Source: an uncultured Alistipes sp.
Lineage (GTDB): Bacteria; Bacteroidota; Bacteroidia; Bacteroidales; Rikenellaceae
Assembly (NCBI GenBank): GCA_900769745.1
Contig: CAAGHX010000046.1
Coordinates: forward strand, 1 to 5,555
Reading direction: 5' to 3'
DNA length: 5,555 nucleotides
In this document: positions 1 to 4,753 of the stretch, piece by piece
Position numbering within the stretch: the first letter of the stretch is position 1
Layout: each line of letters starts with the position of its first letter
Notes under the pieces: generated by a model
The model's input: the letters and a program-made list of their open reading frames with translations, nothing else
Databases searched by the model: none
Told to the model about the DNA's origin: nothing
Position numbers and translations under genes: made by a program

Positions 1-290
1 AGCCATTTGGTCCTGGCAACGCAGCGCCCGTCTTTGTGTCACGCAGTGCGAGTGCCTACACCGAGCCAAAGTTGGTGGGCGCCGAGATGGAGCACCTGCG
101 TATGGACTTGGTGCAGCGCCAGAAGCCTAATGTGGCGATACAGACCATCGCGTTCCAGCAGCCAACCCACTATGAGTGGATTCGCGGCGGCCGACCAATT
201 GATGTCTGCTACCAGATTGTTGAGAACCACTATCGCGGTACCGTAACCACACAGTTGCGTATCAAGGATATCAAGCGCGTGGAGAAGTAA
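1..290 (+). CDS. recJ: Single-stranded-DNA-specific exonuclease RecJ, C-terminal fragment
   Basis: This is the last 95 codons of a gene that enters from the left edge; the first whole codon is at base 3 and the stop is TAA at 288-290. RecJ is a cytoplasmic 5'-to-3' exonuclease on single-stranded DNA, acting in RecF-pathway recombination and in mismatch and base-excision repair. The fragment opens with PFGPGN followed by PVF, a signature near the start of the RecJ C-terminal OB-like domain. It then has the typical pattern of an AF motif, HYEW, a DVCYQI strand and the ending QLRIKDIKRVEK, which matches the tails of Bacteroidales RecJ proteins I recall. The catalytic DHH and DHHA1 domains lie outside the window, so activity cannot be judged. 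The stop codon is only about 22 nt from the 5' end of rnpB, so recJ transcription may run into the RNA gene. Confidence 0.88.
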   Translation, partial: PFGPGNAAPVFVSRSASAYTEPKLVGAEMEHLRMDLVQRQKPNVAIQTIAFQQPTHYEWIRGGRPIDVCYQIVENHYRGTVTTQLRIKDIKRVEK

Positions 291-303
291 TCTGCGCGCT
301 TTT
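273..303 (+). terminator. Hairpin over the recJ stop codon, possible weak terminator
   Basis: AAGCGCG at 273-279 pairs perfectly with CGCGCTT at 295-301 around a 15-nt loop that contains the recJ TAA. Four T residues (300-303) close the structure. The stem is GC-rich but the T tract is short, so this could be a weak terminator, a processing signal between recJ and rnpB, or chance. Confidence 0.35.
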
Positions 304-311
304 GGAAAAAT

Positions 312-725
312 AGCAAGTACGCTCTATCGCTGCCCGCCTTGCGCGGGGGGAGGAAAGTCCGAGCAACAAAGAGCACCGCACGAGTTAACGGCTCGACGCT
401 CGAGAGGGTGTAGTAGTGTAACAGAAAATAACCGCCCAGGGGTGAGATGGTATCGTTTCATACTTCTCAAATGTTTGGATACTAAACTTTTACACTCCCG
501 TCAAGCCCTTGGGTAAGGGTGAAAAGGTGGGGTAAGAGCCCACCGCAGCGGCAGCAATGTCGTCTGGCAGTACGCCTTGCGGGTTGCAAGACCATGTATA
601 CCGACAATTAAGGGTTGCTCGTCCAATGTCGGGGGGTAGGTTGCTAGAGGCTGCGGGTGACCGTAGTCGTAGATAAATGATAGAGGCCCTCTCGGGGGTA
701 CAGAACTCGGCTTATAGCGCTTGCA
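312..725 (+). ncRNA. rnpB: RNase P RNA, bacterial class A
   Basis: This is the catalytic RNA of ribonuclease P, which removes the 5' leader of tRNA precursors together with the RnpA protein. All the universal blocks are visible. The 5' strand of P4 is GAGGAAAGTCCGAGC at 350-364. The block ACAGAAAATAACCGCC is at 421-436. GGGTAAGGGTGAAAAGG at 511-527 is followed by GGTAAGAGCCCACCG at 531-545. The GGGGGTAGG block at 632-640 contains the L15 GGU that pairs with the tRNA CCA end. The 3' strand of P4 is AGAACTCGGCTTATAG at 702-717. Helix P1 sets the ends: GCAAG at 313-317 pairs with CTTGC at 720-724 and the helix continues inward with a two-base bulge. P3 is minimal (CCCGC/GCGGG with a 5-nt loop). 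The region between 437 and 510, where P12 lies, is about 50 nt longer than in E. coli. I see no consensus promoter directly upstream. Exact ends are uncertain by a few bases. Confidence 0.96.
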
Positions 726-732
726 ATGCTAT

Positions 733-766
733 GCCCGGCTGCCAGTGAGGCGGTCGGGCTTTTTTT
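733..766 (+). terminator. Intrinsic terminator of rnpB
   Basis: GCCCGGCTGCC at 733-743 pairs with GGCGGTCGGGC at 749-759 as an 11-bp stem with two G-T wobbles and a 5-nt loop, followed directly by seven T residues (760-766). It begins 8 nt after the end of P1. Read on the other strand the hairpin has no T tract, so it is not an efficient terminator for the convergent gene that ends at 787. Confidence 0.92.
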
Positions 767-786
767 GTGCCATAGGTTGTTGAGGC

Positions 787-1443
787 CTATTTGAATATTA
801 GGAACTCGTGCTGGGGGGCCATGCAGTGTGCGCAGTGGTAGGGGCTTAGGCCGTCGCTGCTGAGCATTCCACACTCGGGACATACGGAGTATTGCACCGC
901 CAGCGTGTCGTGTGCCTTGGGGCACTCCAGATAGTTTTTGAGGATTATGATTTGTCCTATGTCGCTTGCGTCGCACCAGGTGAGCATGCGGGCTATGTAG
1001 CGGTTGCCTTCGTCGAGTGCTCGCGTTATTATGCGATACATGTGCTCGTTGTGGTAGCGGCTCTTCTCGTTGAGTATTAGTTGCAGATGGTGATGGGTAT
1101 CCTGCATCTTGCTCTCGGCTGTTGTGGGGGTGTAATATACCCCGCCCAACGACTCTATCGCTTTGATGCAGTTCTCGCACTGTATAGCGTCGGCCTTGGC
1201 TATGGCTCTGAGTAGAATAGCCTCACTCTGTAATCCCTCCTGTTCGGCGAGGGTGGCGTATTGAATGTAACGGCGGCTCTGGCGATGCTTCATTCGTGCC
1301 AGGTCCGATAGCTCGTCGAGAGTCTCGTGCCATAGCTTCTCGCCCTGCTCGGGTGGGCTGACACGCCCTTCGATATATACGGCCATCAGGGCCAGTGCCC
1401 CGACTACGAATGCCAATAGGAATAGTGTAAAAAACCTCTTCAT
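787..1443 (-). CDS. Membrane-anchored rubrerythrin-like protein with C-terminal zinc ribbon and degenerate di-iron site
   Basis: The protein has 218 residues. Residues 1-24 are a Lys/Arg start followed by a long hydrophobic stretch, a signal anchor or uncleaved signal peptide without a lipobox cysteine. Residues about 40-170 resemble the two helix pairs of rubrerythrin (RRYIQYATLAEQEG, then NEKSRYHNEHMYR). Residues 188-207 form a rubredoxin-like knuckle, CPEC then CAHC, followed by a PQHEF tail like the APKEKF tail of rubrerythrins. Rubrerythrins are usually cytoplasmic di-iron peroxidases. Here the ExxH positions read D85xxQ88 and D161xxQ164 in my by-eye alignment, and the earlier Glu ligands are mostly replaced, so peroxidase activity looks unlikely. 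I chose ATG 1443, not the longer frame from 1569, because the hydrophobic segment follows it directly, a GGAGG-type site precedes it, and the extension is proline-rich and overlaps the rpmH terminator. No clear promoter is visible, so some expression may come from rpmH read-through. Confidence 0.72.
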   Translation of the reverse strand: MKRFFTLFLLAFVVGALALMAVYIEGRVSPPEQGEKLWHETLDELSDLARMKHRQSRRYIQYATLAEQEGLQSEAILLRAIAKADAIQCENCIKAIESLGGVYYTPTTAESKMQDTHHHLQLILNEKSRYHNEHMYRIITRALDEGNRYIARMLTWCDASDIGQIIILKNYLECPKAHDTLAVQYSVCPECGMLSSDGLSPYHCAHCMAPQHEFLIFK

Positions 1444-1444
1444 A

Positions 1445-1452
1445 CCCCCTCC
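1445..1452 (-). promoter_or_regulatory. Shine-Dalgarno-like site for the rubrerythrin-like gene
   Basis: The minus strand reads GGAGGGGG directly before T and ATG at 1443, leaving 4 nt between the GGAGG core and the start codon. It supports the 218-residue start. It stands out because the other genes in this window have A-rich or unremarkable leaders, as is usual in Bacteroidota. Confidence 0.5.
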
Positions 1453-1520
1453 GAAGCATAAATTGTGCCGATGTGGCTGTGCTGAATTCGGTGGCGGAGG
1501 TGGTTGTAGGAGATGTGTAT

Positions 1521-1562
1521 AAAAAACAAGAGGGAATCGCGTCCGATCCCCTCTTATTTTTT
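1521..1562 (-). terminator. Intrinsic terminator of rpmH, possibly bidirectional
   Basis: On the minus strand AAGAGGGGATC (1555-1545) pairs with GATTCCCTCTT (1538-1528) around a 6-nt loop, giving 11 pairs including one G-T wobble. It is followed by G and six T residues (1526-1521). On the plus strand the same stem is followed by A and six T residues (1557-1562), so it could stop transcription both ways. It lies 24 nt after the rpmH stop and separates rpmH from the downstream rubrerythrin-like gene. The stretch from 1453 to 1520 holds no feature I can support. Confidence 0.85.
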
Positions 1563-1578
1563 CCGACAAATCGGAAAA
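1559..1578 (-). repeat. Small inverted repeat directly after the rpmH stop
   Basis: TTTTCCGA and TCGGAAAA form a perfect 8-bp stem with a 4-nt loop, touching the rpmH stop codon. On the minus strand it is followed by A residues, not T, so it is not a terminator by itself. It may protect the 3' end of the rpmH mRNA, or act with the stronger hairpin that follows. Confidence 0.5.
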
Positions 1579-1740
1579 TTAAGCATACTTGAATGTTGAC
1601 TCATCAGATACAGTCAACTTCTTACGTCCCTTAGCGCGACGTGCAGCCAAAACCTTGCGGCCGTTAGCTGTAGCCATTCTCTGACGGAATCCGTGCTTGT
1701 TGATTCTCTTACGACGAGAAGGCTGGTAAGTTCTTTTCAT
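1579..1740 (-). CDS. rpmH: 50S ribosomal protein L34
   Basis: The gene encodes a 53-residue, highly basic protein starting MKRTYQPSRRKRINKHGFR, followed by RMATANGRKVLAARRAKGRKK and a short C-terminal tail (LTVSDESTFKYA). This is the full L34 signature (KRTxQPS, HGFRxRM, NGRxVLxxRRxKGRxxL). L34 is a small structural protein of the large ribosomal subunit. I place the start at ATG 1740 because the family begins MKRT. A second in-frame ATG at 1746 would add Met-Ala, and the sequence does not decide between them. The gene has its own consensus promoter (1819-1849), a leader of about 65-75 nt with a hairpin, and a strong terminator, so it is probably monocistronic. The next gene in its transcription direction is the rubrerythrin-like gene, not rnpA, the common partner of rpmH in other bacteria. 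Confidence 0.97.
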   Translation of the reverse strand: MKRTYQPSRRKRINKHGFRQRMATANGRKVLAARRAKGRKKLTVSDESTFKYA

Positions 1741-1802
1741 TGCCATAACGATATCGTTTTTATGTTTGTGTCAATAAATTTCGCGTGATTATGCCTAATC
1801 AT
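1737..1802 (-). other. Possible 21-codon leader reading frame overlapping the rpmH start
   Basis: An ATG at 1802, about 10-13 nt from the predicted transcription start, opens a 21-codon frame beginning MIRHNHAKF and ending LWQ. Its TGA (1739-1737) overlaps the rpmH ATG at 1740 in an ATGA arrangement typical of translational coupling. Its own ATG lies in the stem of the leader hairpin. There is no clear Shine-Dalgarno site and a frame this short can occur by chance, so I list it only as a candidate leader peptide. Confidence 0.2.
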
Positions 1803-1806
1803 AATC
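1787..1806 (-). promoter_or_regulatory. Hairpin in the rpmH leader
   Basis: GATTATG and CATAATC form a perfect 7-bp stem around a 6-nt loop, about 8 nt from the predicted 5' end of the rpmH transcript. Further down the leader, a perfect 12-bp palindrome AACGATATCGTT (1747-1758) abuts the ATG at 1746. Ribosomal protein leaders often carry regulatory folds, but I do not recognise a known motif here. Confidence 0.4.
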
Positions 1807-1818
1807 TTCTGCGAGGTG

Positions 1819-1849
1819 CAAAGGTATATCTTTCTTCCTATTTCGCAAA
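1819..1849 (-). promoter_or_regulatory. Bacteroidota-type promoter of rpmH
   Basis: On the minus strand TTTG (1849-1846), exactly 19 nt, then TACCTTTG (1826-1819) match the Bacteroidota primary sigma consensus TTTG-N19-21-TAnnTTTG without mismatch. The transcript should start near 1812-1815, giving a leader of about 65-75 nt. Confidence 0.85.
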
Positions 1850-1856
1850 AATATTT

Positions 1857-1885
1857 CAAATAAAAACGTCTATATCACACGTTTT
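1857..1885 (-). terminator. Terminator-like hairpin after DUF4924
   Basis: On the minus strand AAAACGT (1885-1879) pairs with ACGTTTT (1869-1863) around a 9-nt loop, and the T-rich TTTTTATTTG follows. The stem is AT-rich and only 7 bp, so it is weaker than the other two terminators in the window. It sits 62 nt after the DUF4924 stop and just upstream of the rpmH promoter, the right place to end the five-gene unit. Confidence 0.5.
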
Positions 1886-1909
1886 ACCCCCTTTTTTGCT
1901 CCCTTTTTG

Positions 1910-1948
1910 TGCTTTTTAGGCTCTTGAAACCTGCTTTTTCGGACTCTT
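1910..1948. repeat. Short imperfect direct repeat at the end of DUF4924
   Basis: TGCTTTTTAGGCTCTT at 1910-1925 and TGCTTTTTCGGACTCTT at 1932-1948 differ by one substitution and one inserted base, and the start points lie 22 bp apart. The second copy overlaps the DUF4924 stop codon. No function is evident. Confidence 0.35.
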
Positions 1949-2504
1949 ACATATCCTTAAATAGGTCAACTTCACCCTCTTCAACCTTGCGATACATGCT
2001 CGACAGTTCGGCTATAACCGGCGAAACCAACTCGATGGTATCCTTGATTGCCTCGGCACGTTTCGTGTCGCCCTTTATGCGATAGAGCATAGCGGCATAG
2101 AGTGCGCGGAAGCATATCTCTGTGTCGGAGATATCCTCCTTCTTTATCATCGTGCGCAGCTGAGGCAACTGAGGCAGCAGCTTGGCAAATGTTGAACGGT
2201 AGTGCTCGCCAATGGGGTTGTGCATAAGCTGCAGGTGGAGGTTGTGCATATCGGCAATCAGGTGGATTGTGTGCTCCAGGTGTCCATTCTCATCCTTGCC
2301 CTCCTTGCGCAATAGGTTCACAATGTCCATATACCACAGCAGATAGATGTGCTTCTGCTCTTCGTCAATCTGGCGAGGTGCTACAAGCTGTGAGTAGATA
2401 GCCTCGGGGCTGAATTGCAGGGCTCGGAGCAAATCCTCGAGCTGCCATAGGTAGAGAATATATTCGGCAATATTCTCCTTACGTTTAGCTTTTGCTATAT
2501 CCAT
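1947..2504 (-). CDS. DUF4924 family protein, function unknown
   Basis: A 185-residue soluble protein with no signal peptide or membrane segment. The N-terminus MDIAKAKRKENIAEYILYLWQ, continuing with LEDLLRA, fits the DUF4924 family as I know it from Bacteroidota, where proteins are of similar length. The sequence looks almost wholly helical: a conserved first helix (about 1-30), a middle helix rich in aromatic and acidic residues (about 45-68), a histidine-rich helix (76-95, HTIHLIADMHNLHLQLMH), and two C-terminal helices (126-172). There is one cysteine and no recognisable catalytic motif. The histidines might bind metal, but the spacing fits no known site. The ATG at 2504 follows the nuclease stop by 39 nt with no promoter visible, so it is probably the last gene of the cdd operon. 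Context hints at nucleic-acid or translation-related work but does not fix a role. Confidence 0.85.
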   Translation of the reverse strand: MDIAKAKRKENIAEYILYLWQLEDLLRALQFSPEAIYSQLVAPRQIDEEQKHIYLLWYMDIVNLLRKEGKDENGHLEHTIHLIADMHNLHLQLMHNPIGEHYRSTFAKLLPQLPQLRTMIKKEDISDTEICFRALYAAMLYRIKGDTKRAEAIKDTIELVSPVIAELSSMYRKVEEGEVDLFKDM

Positions 2505-2543
2505 ATTGTATGTGTAATTATTCTATTTATTATCAGCCTCGGC

Positions 2544-3542
2544 CTAAAGTCCCCAATCCGATGCCGATGCCTTGCTCTTGGGGGCATTCTTCACGTTGGC
2601 AAAGAACTCCAAACCGCTCAATCGCTCCAGCTCCTTGATGCTGATTAGGTCCTGCTTAGATGGCTTGTAACCAGCTGCCGAAGAGTGGGGTACAATGATG
2701 GCAGCACACTTCAGCTCCTCTGCGTTGCACTCCGCCACGCTCTTGCCTGTTGAGCCTCGCTTGGTGCGGAGCATAGCTTTGTAGTATGCCGTAGGTACGC
2801 CTATGCGCTTGCCGTCGCTCCTGTTTGTGGTGGTTGAGGCCTTCACCTCGCGACCATCGGTGTGGGTGTAGTCGTCAAACAAGCAACCCGTTACGACGTA
2901 AAGCGTGTCGTTGCAAATCTGTCTATCTACCATTCGCTCTATGTTGTTCCACGCTCCACCACGTGAGTTGAAGCCGTCGCGCAACTGAGGGGCGATGTTT
3001 GTGGCATAGAATGTCTGCTCGTTCATCTCTAGCGAGGCAGTGCGCTCGGCCGAGCCAAGCAGATGACCACGCGTGTAGTCGCCATACGAACGGTTGATTT
3101 GTGGCTGATACTTAGCTGGAATTGTAGGGTCGAACGTGAAGCTGTCGCTACGCTTGGTGTCGCCCTTGTAGCTGCGGTGCAGTGGCGCCGCCACCCATAC
3201 AGGGCAGCAATGCTCGCTGCTGAAGCAAGCGGTGTAGTTGCGTAGGCCATCGTCGCAGAGGTGTAGGGTGGTGTGGAGCTGCTTCTGCTTTGGTGTTGCA
3301 GGCAGTTCGGCCCAGCCGGCTCTGAGGGTCTTGCCTTGGGCTTTGACCTCGGCGTTGCTCTCGCTCGCCTGGCTATCTGTAGAGCTTGAATAGCGCTGCT
3401 CGAGGCGCTCCTCAATCTGCTGGCGCTTGGGCTCCACATAGTTGGTATAGACATAATCGGCCAACCATATTGCCGCTATAACGGCAATATAGATAACTAC
3501 TCGGCCCTTGCCTATGCCTATTGTTTTTGTTCTGCGTCTCAT
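2544..3542 (-). CDS. Membrane-anchored DNA/RNA non-specific endonuclease (NUC, beta-beta-alpha-metal family)
   Basis: The protein has 332 residues. The N-terminus is MRRRTKTIGIGKGR, then a membrane segment (about 14-32), a charged Gln/Glu/Arg linker (36-50) and a Ser/Glu-rich linker to about 75. The positive-inside rule puts the nuclease domain in the periplasm. That domain (about 85-315) has CCPVWVA, the motif TRGHLLGSAERT (157-168), FYATNIAPQ (178-186) and FNSRGGAWNNIE (191-202). The family uses the His of DRGH as general base and the Asn of the FN..W..E segment as Mg ligand; here these are His160 and Asn192, with Glu202 also kept. The first Asp of DRGH is Thr157, and the FN-to-W loop seems about two residues longer than usual. 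Eight cysteines allow disulfides. I chose ATG 3542; the longer frame starts at TTG 3572 and overlaps dtd. The start lies 7 nt after the dtd stop, suggesting coupling. Such enzymes cut both DNA and RNA. Confidence 0.85.
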   Translation of the reverse strand: MRRRTKTIGIGKGRVVIYIAVIAAIWLADYVYTNYVEPKRQQIEERLEQRYSSSTDSQASESNAEVKAQGKTLRAGWAELPATPKQKQLHTTLHLCDDGLRNYTACFSSEHCCPVWVAAPLHRSYKGDTKRSDSFTFDPTIPAKYQPQINRSYGDYTRGHLLGSAERTASLEMNEQTFYATNIAPQLRDGFNSRGGAWNNIERMVDRQICNDTLYVVTGCLFDDYTHTDGREVKASTTTNRSDGKRIGVPTAYYKAMLRTKRGSTGKSVAECNAEELKCAAIIVPHSSAAGYKPSKQDLISIKELERLSGLEFFANVKNAPKSKASASDWGL

Positions 3543-3549
3543 ATCTTTG

Positions 3550-4002
3550 CTACTCTCTGTTCTTTGAGTCAATCCAGATGGTCACAGGGCCATCGTTGAT
3601 AAGCTCAATCTGCATATCGGCTCCGAAGCTACCCGTTGCAATCTCTTTGCCTAAAGCATTTTTTACACTCTCCACAAACTTCTCATACATTGGTCGCGAG
3701 ATAGCCTCGCCAGCCGCCTTGATGTATGATGGGCGGTTACCCTTCTTGGTCGATGCGTGCAGGGTGAACTGGCTCACAACCATCACCTCGCCACCAATCT
3801 GTTGCACGTCGAGGTTCATCACTCCCTGCTCATCGTCGAAGATGCGCAGGCGGCAGAGCTTGCCGGTCAGCCAATCTATATCCTCCTGAGTGTCGGCCTC
3901 CTCGATGCCCACAAGCACCAAAAGGCCCTTGCCGATGCGTGAAAACTCCTTCTCGTCGATGGTGACGCTCGCACGGCGTACTCGCTGAATCAATAATCTC
4001 AT
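3550..4002 (-). CDS. dtd: D-aminoacyl-tRNA deacylase
   Basis: A 150-residue cytoplasmic protein, the usual length of DTD, which hydrolyses D-amino acids (classically D-Tyr) from mischarged tRNA and so keeps translation homochiral. It begins MRLLIQRVRRASV, as the family does. The active-site motif SQFTL is at 77-81, NRPS at 89-92, and the C-terminal NDGPVT motif (136-141) carries the Gly-cisPro element that reaches across the dimer to enforce chirality. All key residues I can name are present. I chose ATG 4002; the longer frame from 4047 adds 15 residues unlike the family and runs back over the end of the upstream pseudouridine synthase gene. It follows that gene by 20 nt and precedes the nuclease by 7 nt, so it is an internal operon gene without an obvious promoter of its own. 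Confidence 0.97.
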   Translation of the reverse strand: MRLLIQRVRRASVTIDEKEFSRIGKGLLVLVGIEEADTQEDIDWLTGKLCRLRIFDDEQGVMNLDVQQIGGEVMVVSQFTLHASTKKGNRPSYIKAAGEAISRPMYEKFVESVKNALGKEIATGSFGADMQIELINDGPVTIWIDSKNRE

Positions 4003-4022
4003 ATCGTCGCTTGTTTTTCGGC

Positions 4023-4709
4023 CTACAAATCCTTGAAGAATGCCCACAAGTTATCCTTTGCAGGCACAGGGGCCTCGATACGGATAGTCTCTTTTCTCAC
4101 TGGGTGCAGGAACTCCACTCGGCGTGAGTGCAGCGAGATGCCACCATCGGGGTTCGAACGCTTTGCACCATACTTCAAATCACCCTTTATGGGGCAACCA
4201 ATCTTCGAGAGCTGGGCACGAATCTGGTGGTGACGACCTGTAAGGAGTTCCACCTCCACCAAAGTATAGTTTGTCGAGCAGCCAAGCATCTGATAGTTGA
4301 GCATAGCCTTCTTGCCGTCAGCCTTTGGCTTGTCGTAGGCGCGTGAACGGTTTGTGCGGCCATCACGCACGATGTAGTGCGTCAAGCTTCCCTGCTCGGG
4401 GTTGGGTGTCGATTCGGTGATTGCCCAATATGTCTTGTGAATCTCGCCACCACGAATCATCTCGTTCAGGCGAGTCAGAGCCTTCGATGTCTTGGCAAAT
4501 ATCACAGCGCCACTCACTGGGCGGTCGATGCGGTGTACCACGCCGAGGAATACATCTCCGGGCTTGTGGTCACGCACCTTAATCATCGCTTTGATGTCGT
4601 TCTCCAACGCCTCGTCGGTCTCGCGGTCGGGCTGTACCAACTCGCCGCAGTGCTTGTTGACCACAATCAGGTGGTTATCCTCGTAAAGAATATCTTTTGG
4701 GTTAAACAT
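4023..4709 (-). CDS. RluA-family RNA pseudouridine synthase without an S4 domain
   Basis: A 228-residue cytoplasmic enzyme that should convert specific uridines in rRNA or tRNA to pseudouridine. It opens with the family strand ILYEDNHLIVVNKHCGE. The catalytic loop is HRIDRPVSG at 59-67, with Asp62 as nucleophile (the usual form is HRLDRxTSG). HKTYWA (91-96) carries the conserved Tyr94. LLTGRHHQIRAQL (155-167) includes the conserved Arg164, and GDLKYGA (176-182) follows. There is no N-terminal S4 RNA-binding domain, so it is like the short RluA, RluC-core and TruC-type members; the target RNA cannot be told from sequence and I give no symbol. The start ATG 4709 follows an A-rich leader and the domain begins at once, so it is likely complete. 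It starts 44 nt after the cdd stop with no promoter match between, consistent with co-transcription. Confidence 0.93.
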   Translation of the reverse strand: MFNPKDILYEDNHLIVVNKHCGELVQPDRETDEALENDIKAMIKVRDHKPGDVFLGVVHRIDRPVSGAVIFAKTSKALTRLNEMIRGGEIHKTYWAITESTPNPEQGSLTHYIVRDGRTNRSRAYDKPKADGKKAMLNYQMLGCSTNYTLVEVELLTGRHHQIRAQLSKIGCPIKGDLKYGAKRSNPDGGISLHSRRVEFLHPVRKETIRIEAPVPAKDNLWAFFKDL

Positions 4710-4753
4710 TTTTTATCGTTTTTTTCTTGTGTAACTTCTTGTTTGCTGGCGGT

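Noticed and set aside
312..725. rnpB considered as tmRNA or a riboswitch
   Set aside because: The P4 strands, the GGTAAGAG block and the terminal P1 helix identify RNase P RNA; no tRNA-like end or tag-peptide frame is present.
644..1180. A 178-codon minus-strand frame over the rubrerythrin-like gene and the end of rnpB
   Set aside because: It is a shifted frame of the rubrerythrin-like gene and runs through the rnpB terminator and the conserved 3' part of rnpB; composition is rich in Arg, His, Pro and Ser as in out-of-frame translations.
1444..1569. A 42-residue N-terminal extension of the rubrerythrin-like protein from ATG 1569
   Set aside because: It would place the membrane segment internally after a proline-rich stretch, and its coding sequence overlaps the rpmH terminator hairpin. 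ATG 1443 has a ribosome binding site.
1747..1758. The 12-bp palindrome AACGATATCGTT as a repressor operator
   Set aside because: It lies in the transcribed leader next to the start codon, not at the promoter, and is short; I keep it only as a leader feature.
3029..3454. A 141-codon minus-strand frame inside the nuclease gene
   Set aside because: It is a low-complexity Ala/Ser/Arg-rich translation wholly within the nuclease gene in another frame.
3543..3572. A 10-residue extension of the nuclease from 3572
   Set aside because: The start codon would be TTG inside the end of dtd; ATG 3542, just after the dtd stop, fits better.
4003..4047. A 15-residue extension of DTD from 4047
   Set aside because: It overlaps the 3' end of the upstream gene and is unlike the conserved family start MRLLIQRV.
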